Assembly: GCA_028278205.1 (NCBI GenBank)
Contig: JANQES010000043.1
Span: 1 to 64,000 of the forward strand
DNA: 64,000 nucleotides
Source: Rhodothermales bacterium
GTDB lineage: Bacteria; Bacteroidota; Rhodothermia; Rhodothermales; Bin80
Reading direction: 5' to 3'
Positions 8,178 through 19,300 of the stretch are shown in pieces. The notes beneath the pieces were generated by a model. The model saw only the letters and a list, made by a program, of their open reading frames with translations, had not been told where the DNA came from and did no database searches. The stretch's first letter is position 1. Each line of letters opens with the position of its first letter. The translations under genes were made by a program, and so were the position numbers.

Positions 8178-8272
8178 GAATTGCTGCTAATTTGCAATTA
8201 AGTAACACCCTGCCTGTGCTGTTGACTGTGTGTTTTTGTAGGATGACTGATCACCTTTCAATGGATCGCTGT

Positions 8273-9604
8273 ATGAAAATCGGCCTACCCCTTCTCCTGC
8301 TCGTGTGCCTGGCAGGAGCGACCTCCTGCGCGCCCCCGCCGGCAGCGCCGCCGAACATCGTCCTCATCATCTCCGACGATCATCACTGGGCAGACTTCGG
8401 ATTCATGGGCCACGAAGTTGCCCAGACACCGCATCTCGACGCGCTGGCCGAAGAGAGCATGGTCTACACGCGGGGCTACGTGCCGGCGTCGGTCTGCCGA
8501 CCCAGCCTCGCTACGATGAGCACCGGGCTGTTTCCCCACGAGCACGGCATCACCGGCAACGACCCGCCCGGCGGACGCGCCACGATGCGCAACCCTGCTG
8601 CGCGCTCGGAGATGGTGGAGATTTTCACCGAGAACAAAACCGTCACCGAATATCTCACCGAGACCGGCTACGTCAGCCATCAATCCGGCAAGTGGTGGGA
8701 AGGCGATCCAACGCACCATGGCTTTACCGCAGGCATGACCCACGGCGACGTCGCCAACGGCGGGCGGCACGGCGACGAGGGTCTCAAGATCGGTCGCGAA
8801 GGCCTGCACCCTATCGCTGCGTTTCTGGAGGAAGCCGGGGATACGCCGTTCTTCGTATGGTACGCCCCCTTCCTCCCCCATACGCCTCATAATCCCCCTG
8901 AACGCCTGCTCGAAAAATACCAGGCGCCGAACCGCTCCGAGCGGGTGGCAAAGTATTACGCGATGGTGGAATGGCTCGACGAGACGGTGGGCGAACTCCT
9001 GGCGCTCATCGAAGAGCAAGCCGACAACACGCTCGTCCTTTTCGTGAACGATAACGGATGGATTCAGGCCGTGGGCGATCAGGGGATGCCGGATACTCGC
9101 TCGAAGATGTCGCCTTACGACGCCGGCCTGCGCACGCCGATCATGCTTCGCTGGCCGGGCCGTATTGCCCCGGGCCGCGACACCTCGACCCTCGCCGGCA
9201 GCATCGACCTGGCTCCGACCATCCTGGCTGCCGCTGGCCTCCCCGTGCCTGCCGAGATGCCCGGCCTCAATCTCCTGGAGCCAGCCCAACTCGATGGCCG
9301 GGATCAACTCCTCGGCGCCCTTTTCGCCCATACCGCCGTAGATGCCCACGACCCCATCGCCAACCTCAAATACCGCTACCTGATACGCGAAGACGGCTGG
9401 AAACTCATCCTGCCCTACCTGCCGAACCGAGACGTGACCTTGATGATCAACGGCGCCGTGGCGGAGTGGATGCGGTTTGAGCCGGAACTGTACAACGTCC
9501 TCAACGACCCCCACGAAACGCGTAATCTCGCCGCCGAACGCCCCGACATGGTCGAGACACTGCGGGGTGAATTGGAAAAGTGGTGGTGGGGTGATGGCGA
9601 GTAG
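8273..9604 (+). CDS. Sulfatase-family lipoprotein
   Basis: This 443-residue member of the alkaline phosphatase/sulfatase superfamily is probably exported to cleave sulfate esters. A lipoprotein-type leader (MKIGLPLLLLVCLAGATSC) supports the ATG at 8273; the open frame reaches 8039 but crosses the operator region. Motifs are 'NIVLIISDDHHWADFGFMG' with the metal-binding Asp pair, the activation motif region 'ASVCRPSLATMSTG', 'GKWWEGDPTHHGF' and 'LFVNDNG'. The formylglycine motif is normally C-x-P-x-R. Here it reads C-R-P-S-L, so conversion by the usual enzyme is doubtful. The TAG stop lies inside a heptamer repeat. The substrate is unknown. Confidence 0.82.
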   Translation: MKIGLPLLLLVCLAGATSCAPPPAAPPNIVLIISDDHHWADFGFMGHEVAQTPHLDALAEESMVYTRGYVPASVCRPSLATMSTGLFPHEHGITGNDPPGGRATMRNPAARSEMVEIFTENKTVTEYLTETGYVSHQSGKWWEGDPTHHGFTAGMTHGDVANGGRHGDEGLKIGREGLHPIAAFLEEAGDTPFFVWYAPFLPHTPHNPPERLLEKYQAPNRSERVAKYYAMVEWLDETVGELLALIEEQADNTLVLFVNDNGWIQAVGDQGMPDTRSKMSPYDAGLRTPIMLRWPGRIAPGRDTSTLAGSIDLAPTILAAAGLPVPAEMPGLNLLEPAQLDGRDQLLGALFAHTAVDAHDPIANLKYRYLIREDGWKLILPYLPNRDVTLMINGAVAEWMRFEPELYNVLNDPHETRNLAAERPDMVETLRGELEKWWWGDGE

Positions 9605-9656
9605 CGAATGGGGAATAGCGAATGGGGAATGGCGAGTGGCCAGTGGGGAATGGCAC
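9597..9656. repeat. Single-arm heptamer array (GAATGGC word)
   Basis: Seven or so degenerate copies of GAATGGC/GAATAGC/GAGTGGC begin inside the last codons of the sulfatase and include its TAG. No facing arm is seen here. The same word forms a two-armed hairpin at 62.30-62.45 kb. Confidence 0.7.
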
Positions 9657-9673
9657 CATACACGACATTTTTT

Positions 9674-9753
9674 AATAGAACGCGGATGACGCGACACGAG
9701 CGAAGCAACTGACGAAGTAAAATCCGCTGAAACCGCGTCATCCGCGTTCTATT
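9674..9753. repeat. Inverted repeat with 20-bp arms
   Basis: AATAGAACGCGGATGACGCG (9674-9693) is matched exactly by its complement at 9734-9753, with a 40-base spacer. It lies between the convergent sulfatase and menE genes and may act as a bidirectional terminator. The CGCGGATGACGC word is related to the CATCCGCGT copies at 55.18-55.20 kb. Confidence 0.7.
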
Positions 9754-9806
9754 TCGACCATCGGTGTTTCTTTCGTGTACTGTGGAGGATTGATCAAAAG
9801 AATGGC

Positions 9807-11279
9807 CTACTTCCCATACCTCTCACCGGCAATCTTTCGAAAAAAAGCCCGGTCGATCTTCATCCCTCCTGAGGAGGCTTCGTCGGGCCAGGCGTAAAAG
9901 GCCAGGGGAATCTTGAAACGCGGCAACAGCGCTTCGAGGCGCGCGGCAAAATCGGCCTGTGGAGCGAGGGGACCGGTCGTCATTACAAACGCGATGGGCC
10001 GCTGCCCGAACGTCGCATCGGCTACCGGGACGACGACGGCCTGCTGCACGCCGTCGAGTGTGCAAAGCGCCTGTTCGATTTCTTCGGGATGAATATTCTC
10101 GCCGCCCGAAATGAACATAGTGTCGATTCGTCCGAGCACGCGCAGGAAGCCGTCGTCGAGCGCGCCCTGGTCGCCGGTGTGAAACCAGCCGCCGGCGTCT
10201 ACCGGCCTTCGGAGGGTGTCGTCTTCGAGATACCCCAGGAACAACACCTCGCCCTGCACGAGGATTTCGCCGTCTTCAGCGATGCGGATCCGTCGATACG
10301 GCAGGCATCGCCCCGCCGTGCCGTGCCGGTCGAGCGAGGCGCCCGGCGGCGTGGTGCTTACCTGCGATGTCATCTCGGTGAGGCCGTAGGTGGTGAAGAC
10401 GGGATACGCCCGCGCATACGCCTCGCCAATTAACGACGGCAGGACGGCGCTGCCTCCTACCAGCACCGCCTTGAGCCCCGGCGGCGCAGCCTCCGCCTCT
10501 TCGTTGAGCAGCCGCCTGAGTTGCGTGGCGACCAGCGAGACGTGCGTGATGCCGTGACGCCGGATGGCGGCGCCCAGATCCAGACCCGGCTCCGGCACGA
10601 CGAGCGTAGCTCCCGCCAGCACACATCGATACACGATGCCCAGCCCGCCGACGTGATACAGCGGCAACACCAGCAACCACCGATCGCCCGGCGCCAGGAG
10701 GATGTTTTGATTGGAACCTTTCGCGCTAAAAATATGATTGCCTGCGCTGTGTACCGCCGCCTTCGCCATCCCCATGCTCCCCGACGTAAAGACGACCGTT
10801 GCAGGCTGATCTATCATGACTGGTGGAGGTTCCTCCCCCTCCCCATCCACGTCCTCAACGACAGCGTCCGGCGAGACCACGATGACACCTTCCGGCAGAT
10901 GCCCCGCAAGATCGCCGCGTTCGGTGATGAGCACAGACGCCGAGACCGCGCGCAGCAACGCCGCGATACCCTGCGCCGGCACGCGCGTGCTGATCGGGCA
11001 GGCAACCAATCCCGCGCGGACGGCGGCCAACATCAAAACCACCGCGTGCCATCCGTTCGGCACAAACAACCCCACGCGTCCGCCCGGCGCCCCACCGAGC
11101 GTTCGCAACCGCTTCGCCGTGGCCGCCACGAGCCGGTCCAGATCGCCATAAGTGAGCGAGCGATCAGGCGCTACGATGGCGAGCGCCTCCGGCATCGCCC
11201 GGGCAACCTCGTGCAACGGGTCTTCTATTTGGGATTTTAGATTTTCGATTTCGGATTTAGCGGGATTGATCTTGAGCAT
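9807..11279 (-). CDS. menE: o-Succinylbenzoate-CoA ligase MenE
   Basis: This adenylate-forming ligase activates o-succinylbenzoate with ATP and CoA in menaquinone synthesis. The 490-residue protein shows the AMP-binding P-loop 'FTSGSMGMAKAAVHS', the 'TTYGLTEMTSQV' A5 motif, 'GWFHTGDQGALDDG', 'GRIDTMFISGGENIHPEEIE' and a C-terminal lysine region. The ATG at 11279 is a practical choice because the open frame to 11444 is a shadow of the upstream gene. With this start, residues ~5-20 are encoded by a TTTTGGA-type heptamer array. A later ATG at 11195 (MPEALAIV) would avoid it. It overlaps the upstream YkgJ-like gene by 23 bases. Confidence 0.9.
   Translation of the reverse strand: MLKINPAKSEIENLKSQIEDPLHEVARAMPEALAIVAPDRSLTYGDLDRLVAATAKRLRTLGGAPGGRVGLFVPNGWHAVVLMLAAVRAGLVACPISTRVPAQGIAALLRAVSASVLITERGDLAGHLPEGVIVVSPDAVVEDVDGEGEEPPPVMIDQPATVVFTSGSMGMAKAAVHSAGNHIFSAKGSNQNILLAPGDRWLLVLPLYHVGGLGIVYRCVLAGATLVVPEPGLDLGAAIRRHGITHVSLVATQLRRLLNEEAEAAPPGLKAVLVGGSAVLPSLIGEAYARAYPVFTTYGLTEMTSQVSTTPPGASLDRHGTAGRCLPYRRIRIAEDGEILVQGEVLFLGYLEDDTLRRPVDAGGWFHTGDQGALDDGFLRVLGRIDTMFISGGENIHPEEIEQALCTLDGVQQAVVVPVADATFGQRPIAFVMTTGPLAPQADFAARLEALLPRFKIPLAFYAWPDEASSGGMKIDRAFFRKIAGERYGK
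11228..11267. repeat. Lone left arm of a TTTTGGA-type heptamer array
   Basis: GATTTTAGATTTTCGATTTC and the following GGATTT lie within the menE start region and the end of the upstream gene. No complementary arm is seen within 500 bases. If menE starts at 11279, the array codes for the peptide AKSEIENLKSQIED. Confidence 0.7.
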
Positions 11280-11802
11280 GAAATAACGACCGCAGCGGGA
11301 TGCGGCGGAGTTCGCCGCCGTCGAGGCGGGCCTGGAGGCGAGCGAGGCGTTCTTCAAACGGGCCGATGGTCCAGCAGGCAGCCTCAGGGAGCGATTCGAT
11401 GGGAGCGCCCTCGTCGTTGAGCGGGCAGATGTCGCGCAGTTCAATTAAGTCGCCGCCCGGCGCTTCGTCGATCCACCGGAGCGGCAGGCCTTGCGTCCGG
11501 CACACGTAGGGGCGCTGGGGATAGATCCGGCAGGCGCCGGTTTCATCCAGAAAAGCACAGGCGCCTTCGGCGTGGGGCGTGCCTTCGTCGAGCAACGCGC
11601 GGCGGTGCCGCCTGATGTTTTCGGCTTCCACCTCAAAGACCGTCAGCCCATCGACGCAGCAGCTACAACACCCACGTCCACACTGAAGCCGCGCCCGGTG
11701 CAGCGCCGCCAGCCGCTCCGCCTCGTCATCCACGTCGCGATAAAGCCACGCGAGCGCCTCCAGGATGGGTTTCCAGCCGGTGCCACGAGAGGAGCTGTTC
11801 AT
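11257..11802 (-). CDS. YkgJ-family cysteine-cluster protein
   Basis: The 181-residue protein has the cysteine pattern of the YkgJ/UPF0153 family, thought to bind zinc or an iron-sulfur cluster. An early 'CGRGCCSCC' is followed by 'CAFLDETGACRIYPQRPYVC', 'DICPL' and 'AACW'. The biochemical role of the family is unsettled. The start at 11802 follows the more conserved body; an ATG at 11841 is also possible. It sits between menC and menE on the same strand and overlaps menE, so it is probably cotranscribed with menaquinone genes. A direct role there is not established. Confidence 0.8.
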   Translation of the reverse strand: MNSSSRGTGWKPILEALAWLYRDVDDEAERLAALHRARLQCGRGCCSCCVDGLTVFEVEAENIRRHRRALLDEGTPHAEGACAFLDETGACRIYPQRPYVCRTQGLPLRWIDEAPGGDLIELRDICPLNDEGAPIESLPEAACWTIGPFEERLARLQARLDGGELRRIPLRSLFHAQDQSR

Positions 11803-11842
11803 GATAGTTCTTGACGTTTTGCTTCGCAGCCACGTTGGCATC

Positions 11843-11923
11843 GGTCATGAGTCATGGGTCATGGAATCAGTAGAACAATACTCATGACTCATGACTCATG
11901 ACTCATGACTCATGACTCATGAC
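11843..11923. repeat. Heptamer repeat hairpin with six perfect CTCATGA copies
   Basis: The left arm (11843-11864) reads GGTCATGAGTCATGGGTCATG. The right arm contains CTCATGA repeated six times without error at 11881-11922, then CC. The array lies between menC and the YkgJ-like gene. The same word makes a smaller hairpin at 38.63-38.68 kb. Confidence 0.9.
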
Positions 11924-11977
11924 CTAAACCAAGGTAAAAACGGAGCGCCATCGACAGAAATACTGAAAAACGCAGGC

Positions 11978-13072
11978 TCACACCGCCTCAAGCAGCGACT
12001 CGTTGATCGCGCGCGGTGCCTCCAGCATAGCCGCAACGTCTACGCGGCCTTGCGCAAAATCCAGGCGGGGTGTGATCACGTCGTCGGCCAGCCAGCGATA
12101 GGTGTCTAGCCCGGCGGCAACGTCGTTCTTGTTGACGGCGGCAGCGAGCGCGACGAGACCTTGCAGCCCAATGCCGGTCTCGAACGAGGCGCTGAGTACC
12201 GGCGTCATGCCCAGCGTCGAAGCGCGGCGCGCCATCCGAAGGACCGGCACGAACCCACCGAGCAGCGTCGGTTTGAGGATGACCGCGCGGGCATATTGGT
12301 GCACGCCCAACGCTTCGACAGATACCTCCGTAAGCGTTTCGTCGAGGGCCAGCGGCATCTGGTACTGCTCGGCCAGTTCCGGCAGGCGTTTCGGATCCTG
12401 GAGCGGCTCTTCGATATACTCGATAGGTACGCCTGCGATGCCGCGCGCAAACGCCATGGCTTCGTCGAAACTCCAGGCCCGGTTGGCATCGAGCCGCAGC
12501 CGGACGTCCGGCCCAAGGGCGCGGCCCACCTCACGCACGCGGTAGATGGCTTCGTCGATAGACTCGCGCCCGATTTTGAGTTTGACAGCCCGATAACGGG
12601 CCTCCCGCATACACCGGGCCTTTTCCACGATCTCCGTCGACGCCCCCATCAGCAACCCGTTCAACGACACCTCGGCGCGAGGCTGCGGCGTCAGGAGTTG
12701 AGCCAGCGTCTGCCCCTGGGCGGCGGCATGAAGGTTCCAGAGCGCCAGTTCCAACCCGAAACGCACCGACGGCGCGAGACCCTGCGCACCCAGATGATGA
12801 ACAAAGGCGCCTTCTAACTCCAACCAATCGGACGTGATGAACCATCCCCGCAGGGCCTCGCGCTGCGCGATCATTTGCTGCCGCGCCTCGGCCAGGCTTT
12901 CGAGGCTGAACCCGGGCAGCGGCGCCACGTCGCCCCACCCTACCGCCCCGGTGCTGCTGGCCAGGCGCACCAACAACCCTTCCCGCTCGTAAAGCACTGC
13001 CCCGCCGAGCTTCAACGTCGTAACCAGCGGCACACGGTATTGAAAAAGGTCAAAGCCGGAGAGGATCATCAC
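11978..13072 (-). CDS. menC: o-Succinylbenzoate synthase MenC
   Basis: This enolase-superfamily enzyme dehydrates SHCHC to o-succinylbenzoate. In the 364-residue protein the barrel lysines KLK are at 164-166, and the metal ligands are Asp195 (RLDANRAW), Glu221/222 (IEEPLQDP) and Asp244 (ALDETL). The second catalytic lysine is Lys267 (VILKPTL). The capping domain starts at 'YRVPLVTTLKLGG'. These residues match MenC rather than a dipeptide epimerase, and the surrounding men genes confirm it. The protein opens with two methionines and either may start it. Upstream is the divergent giant gene; a heptamer array separates it from the downstream YkgJ-like and menE genes. Confidence 0.92.
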   Translation of the reverse strand: MMILSGFDLFQYRVPLVTTLKLGGAVLYEREGLLVRLASSTGAVGWGDVAPLPGFSLESLAEARQQMIAQREALRGWFITSDWLELEGAFVHHLGAQGLAPSVRFGLELALWNLHAAAQGQTLAQLLTPQPRAEVSLNGLLMGASTEIVEKARCMREARYRAVKLKIGRESIDEAIYRVREVGRALGPDVRLRLDANRAWSFDEAMAFARGIAGVPIEYIEEPLQDPKRLPELAEQYQMPLALDETLTEVSVEALGVHQYARAVILKPTLLGGFVPVLRMARRASTLGMTPVLSASFETGIGLQGLVALAAAVNKNDVAAGLDTYRWLADDVITPRLDFAQGRVDVAAMLEAPRAINESLLEAV

Positions 13073-13338
13073 GTGTTCCGGTGCGTGCAGGGTTTGGCAA
13101 GTGCGTGTTCAAAGGATAATGGTACGGCAAGTTTCGTGAAGCAGCCGATGGTCGATCCCGGCGCGCTATTGCGCGGGTGCGATGGCGGCTCTCGTCATCG
13201 TTGCGCGCATTATAACAATAGAAGCCTGCGCAGCGTTCTCAATGATGCCGGATGCATGAGCGGGCTCTGAACTACCACCTCGCGCTGTACCCAATCCAGT
13301 TGCAAAACGCTCAATTAATTTTAGCCAGAGGTCTCGCC

Positions 13339-16300
13339 ATGTCCGTACTCGATCAATTCGTCAAGACGTACTCCGACCGCGCGTACACACACACGGCGAT
13401 GGTTCGCCACAAAGGCACCGTCATCGCTTTCGCCCTGGACGATCAGCAAAAAATCTGGTACACCGTCCTCGATTTACAGGATGACACCGTCAACAGCCCT
13501 ATCGACGTTACGTACTGGACGAAAGAACCAGCCCTGTTGCCCTTTCCGACGGAACTGGGGCAGGCCGGTTACCGCATTGCCGGGCTGCACACGATGCCCG
13601 ACGACACCCCCGACGTTGCCTTCGACAAGAAGACCGTCCACGAACGATGGCTCAGCACGACGGGACGCCTGACTGCCGACGCCCCGTTCCAGGTGCTCTC
13701 GGATGGGCGCTACGTCTTCGTCTTTCGCCAGTCCATTGGCGCCGGTCACGGGCGGATGGTCGAAGCCAATGGCCAGCCCGTCGTCAATAACACGCTGCTC
13801 GTGGACCGGTTTGTTTTTACCGGAGGCAAGCTCAAGCCTGCACTGGAGGCTCGCTATCAGCGCAGCCGGCATAAAGACAGGCCGCTCAGCCGCAAAGACA
13901 CGCTCGGCGCCAAAGACATCGATGGCCATCCCTTTTTCGAACCAACGCACGAGGTCGATTTCATCCGCAACCTGGAGGGCGGGCGGTTTTCGGTGCTGCT
14001 GCTGCCGACAGCTACGCCGGGCCTCCAACGCTGGCAGATTTTCGCGTTCAACAGCAAAACCCAACGCATCGACGCGTTCAACATTGAGCGGGCGAAGGAC
14101 GGGTTGTTCAACACGCGGGGGACGGTCCATTACACCAGCCCGTTGACTGAATATCAGGATGCCGTCTACGAAGACCGGCCCGGCACGTGCCCGCACTCCG
14201 GCCTGCCGATGATCCCCATCGTCTCGAAGCGCGGGTATGCGGAAACGGCGCTGGCTTTCGACGGGGTGGATGACCACGTTGATTGTGGCAACGCAGCGCC
14301 CCTGCAACTCACCGGCGATCTGACCCTGGAAGCCTGGATCTATCCCACCGGCTCGCTCGACGGAGAAACCATCCTTTCCAAACATTCTGACGGCGAGTTC
14401 GACCTGACGTTCTGGGGGCAGAAATTAGATTACTATCACGGTCCCTGGGCGGACAACTACTGTCGATTTGAGTACGAATTTCAACCAAACCAGTGGTACC
14501 ACATCGCGGTCGTCCGAGACGCCGGCGACAAATCCGTAACCCTGTTCGTGAACGGGCAACCCTCGTATTTTGATAAAAATGGCGACATATTGAGTTCAAC
14601 AGGTTCCTACAGCAACGATCCACCGGCAACCTCAATCAATCTGGGTATTGGGGCTCGTATTAAAGAAAAAAGCAGATTTTTCAAGGGTAAGATCGACGAG
14701 GTGCGCATCTGGAACCGGACGCGGGCGCAGCAGGAGATCAAGACCGACATGAACGTCCGTCTGGTGGGCAACGAGCCGGGGCTGGTGGGCTACTGGCGCT
14801 TCGACGAAGGCCAGGGCACGACAGTTCACGATCAGACGGACCACGCCGCCCACGGCACCATCGAAGGCGACGCCGCGTGGGTGATGTCCGACGCGCCAGT
14901 GGGCGAGCATCCGGGCATCCGCCGGTCGAGCTTCAGCTTTGAGGACCGGTCGGTGGCCTCCGGCATGACGTCTCTGCTTTACCATCAACAAGGGACGGGC
15001 CTGCCCGGCTACGCACAAAACGGCCAGAAACCGCTCAAGAAAAATGCCCGCGTGATGCTGGCCACGGCGGCGCCCACACCAGCGCTGTCTTTCAACGGCG
15101 AGAACGATTACGTGGACCTCGGCAACGTGCTCAACGACGTCTTTACCACCAATACCTTCACGATAGAACTCTGGGCGTACGTCGAGAGCTACACCGATAA
15201 GGCCGGGAATCTGGGCATGATCATCAACAAATGGTACACCACCAGGACACGGGGAAAGCCGGTCACCGCTAACACCTTCATTCTCCGGGCCGACGGCACC
15301 GTCTCGACCCAGGGGCGGGAGACGAAATCCAGAGATTTCCCTCGTTTAAGACCGCGCCTCAACACGTGGCATCACATCGCCCTTTCCTTCGACGCGGGCA
15401 CGCTCAATGCCTTTGTGAATGGACGTTTAGTGGCTACCGACGCCGGCCATCACTGCAACGAAACGGCGAAAGGGCTGCGGCTGGGCGGGTTCTGGAATAA
15501 ATGCTGCTATTTCCAGGGCAAGATCGCCGACGTCCGCATCTGGGACGAAGCCCGCACGGCCAGCCAGATCCAGGCAACCATGCACCAGCGCCTGCGCGGC
15601 GACGAAGCGCACCTCAAAGGCTTCTGGCCGCTCGACGAAAAAGCCGGCAAAACCGTCTACGACCGCAGCAGCAGCGGCCACCACGGCGTCATCAACAACA
15701 ATCAGCCAACGTGGACGACGGGGCGGCCCGAAATTGCAGTGCTGGACTTCGCCGTCTCCCGTCACGGCAAGCTGGCCCTCGTGCCGGACGTGCTGCCGCT
15801 TCCAACGGTAGGCGCCCGCCCCGACGACATCGTTCCCGTGGCCGGCTTTCCGCAGGACCTGGCCGATACACAAACACAACTCGATACGAATCGGGACGCG
15901 GTGACCAGACGCTCCGGAGAGATCCAACAATGGGAAGATGAAATAGAAGACCTCAGGGCCAGGATCTACCAATCCCGCACCTTAAGCGAGCGCATTGATT
16001 TCCTCGAAAGAACCATGCCCATGCGACAGGCTCCCGGCCGCGAGAGCGCCCGGCAAGAAGCGCAAGCGGAACTGAACCAGGCCCGGGCAGAACGGGCCAC
16101 CTTGCCGCCCATCGCCGAGATGGAGCAGGCTATTAAAAACAAACAAAAGGCCATCAATGAAAACAAAAAAACGCTCATCAGACTCCACAAAGACATCCGC
16201 ACTCAGACCGCTTACCTCGACAAAATACAGTCGAAAGCCACCGGCGAAGTGCAGGTGGCGATGCCGTTGTTGAACGTGGATGTCTTCGGGCACTCGGTCT

Positions 16301-19300
16301 CCGGCGGGGTGCTGACGTTCGCCCAGACGCAAGGCACACCGCACCTCTTCGAGAGCGCCAACGCCAAAGTCAACCTCTACGTCCGTGACCCCGCCGATCA
16401 ATTCTTAACGGCCTACTTCGACGTAAACACGGCCCACGCCGCGTACCACCTGCCCTGCGACGAGGGCCACGTGGTGCTGATCGCCCGCAACGCCGAGCGG
16501 GAAATGACCACTACCGACGTCTTCATCAACAACGCCGACGTCAAAATCGAAAACACCGTAATCTCCGACCCTGACTATTGCAACGTCATGCTGGTCAATG
16601 AACTGGCCGGGATTACCGAAACCTGGAAGAACGTGCCGCGTGCGCCCTATCGGTTCGTCAACATTTTCAATGGCCGGGCCTCGGGCACGCCGGGCGACGA
16701 CACCTACTACGATTATTCGCAACGCACCATCTTTAAAACCCACGATTCGCCCTCGATCCTGGCCTTGCTCCTGAAGTTGCGTAGACTCAAGAAGGAACAA
16801 GGAGACCTTCCGCTGTTGATCCTGGAGACAAAGAGCAAAATTGAACGCTTAAAGGGATTGCTCGAAAGCTTGACGTCGAAGCAGGCGGGCTATAAATCGC
16901 GGCTCGATGCGCTCAACAATGGCGCGGGGCAAGCGGGTGGATCCGAAGGCGTCGCAGAGGATCGAGACCTGGCGCCCTCCACGGGCGGCAGCATTTCTTT
17001 CGGTTCTGCTGGAGGTGACGCCTCCCTGGCGTCGCAAAGGGATTCCACGTCCTCTGTGACCACGACGCAGAGCGCAAGCGGCCCGCTCCCGTCATCGATT
17101 GAAACCGCCGACGCCGGTTTCTGGGAAGCCAGGCAAAACGCGCTCTCTTTTGAACACCGTGAACTCGGCAAGAAGCTCCAGGCGCTGAATGAACAACTCA
17201 TTGAATTGGAGGCCCGAAACAACGACATCGAAGACGAAATAACGGCTACGCAGGGACAACTCGGTGAGGTTCCCCGGCTGGAGTTTCCGTCTGAGAAAGG
17301 ATCCATCCTCTTCTCGGCCACCGCTGTTGAGGCCCGGGGCGTCTTGCAAAACGGCGAGGTGAAAGCCGAAGCGACGGACATCGAACACGGCCAATGGGTA
17401 TCCTACGCCCAGGGCAACGCCCTCACGCTCAACGGCACAACCCAATACGCCAAACTGCCCCTCGACGCCGACGGCACAGACGATTTCGACACACCCGGCG
17501 ACCTGACGCTCGAAGCCTGGATCCATCCGGACGACATCCCCGGCGACCAATCCACCGTCATGCATCATAAGGGCGCTGAAGCCAGCTACAGCCTGGGCCT
17601 TCAGCGAACCTTGATGCATTCGGCGCTAACCTTCGATGGCAACAGCGTCGATTGCGGCGACGCGGCGCCCCTGCAACTTACCGGCGATCTGACCCTGGAA
17701 GCCTGGATCTTTCCCACCGGCTCGCTCCACGGAGAAACCATCATCTCCAAACATTATGAAGGCGAGTTCGACCTGACCTTCTATAACCAGAAATTGGACT
17801 ATTATCACGGGCCCTGGCAAGAGAATATCGCGCGTTTCAACTACGATTTCACACCGGACCGATGGTATCACCTCGCCGTCGTCCGCGACGCGGGAACGCG
17901 TTCGGTGACCCTGTTCGTGGACGGGCAGCGGCAAGAGTCCTTGTATTTTAGAAAAGAGGGCGCAGAGGATGTATCCACGCATGCCTACGGCACTGCGCCG
18001 CCGGCAAGCCCGTACAACCTGGGTTTTGGGGCTCGCATTCACGATAAAACCCGGCCGTTCAAAGGCAAGATCGCCGAAGTGCGCCTCTGGGATTATGCCC
18101 GGTACGCCGACGAAATCAACGCCGACATCGCCCGGCAACTCAGCGGCAACGAGGCCGGGTTGCGCGGCTACTGGCGTTTCGAAGAGAACCGAGCCCGCGA
18201 CTACTCCAGGCACAATAACCATGGCACGATTACCGGAAAGGCCGAGATAAGCACCTCGCCCCTGGTAGGATACCGGGCCTACCTCGGCGTCGGCAACCAG
18301 AAACGCATCACGAAAAACGAATTCGCCTGCGGGAGTTGGACCCACCTGGCCGGCGTCTTCAAGCAATCCTACGCACTGGCCTTCAACGGCAAAAACACCC
18401 ACGTCGATTGCGGCAACGACGCCGCACTCAACCTCGACCGCGACCTGACGCTCGAAGCCTTCCTGCGCGTGGACGACCTCAGCCAGAATAACCCGGTCAT
18501 CACTAAAGGATTCTTGCAGGACGGCGCAGGCGGCGGGGTGCCCTACGCGCTCACCATCGAAAAAGGCGGCGCCGTCGTTTTTTCCTATGAAAACAAGAAT
18601 CTTCAGGTGGTGGACATCAGATCGACGGCTACCCTTACTGAAGGCGCCTTTTACCGGCTTGCCGTCGTCCGGAAGTACAACGCGCAGCCCGGAGAAAGCC
18701 AGACAACCACCCAAACAGCCGAAGTTGACGGCCAGGAGACAACCGTCGAAACACCCCAGCCGGGTCCAACGCAAGAATGGTTCGACTACACGTTTTACAT
18801 CACGCCCCTCCAGGGCGCTTCAGTGGAGACCCGGTCCTACCCGGAGGTCGATGTCTTCACCAACAACAGCACCCTCATCATCGGCGGCGACGCGCCGCGC
18901 AATGTCTATTTCAAGGGCGTCATCACCGAGATGCGCCTCTGGAACACGGCGCTGGAGGCCGGCGCTGTCAACAGACCCATCCAGGGCCACGAACAGGGGC
19001 TCGTCGCATGGTGGCGCTTCGACAAAACGAAAGACCACACCGCCGAAGACATTATTGGCTACGCGGACGGCGCCATCCACGGCGGCACGTGGCAGGCCAA
19101 TCCTGATCCCTTCATCTCGGGCATCCGCTTCTTGATTAACGGCGTCTACCAGGAACTGGAGATCTTACCCGACGGCGATCTCGACTACGGCGCGGCCCAG
19201 ATGACCCTCGGCGCCACAAAGAAAAAATATCAGAGCAACGACAACTTCTTCCGGCACAATTTTTTCAACGGGGAGATGGACGAGATCCGGATCTGGAAGA

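Noticed and set aside
8039..8272. Upstream extension of the sulfatase frame
   Set aside because: It covers the operator region and precedes the lipoprotein leader at 8273; composition is non-coding.
11881..11922. Six perfect repeats that could be mistaken for a CRISPR array
   Set aside because: The unit is 7 bases with no spacers, and no cas genes are near; it is a heptamer word array.
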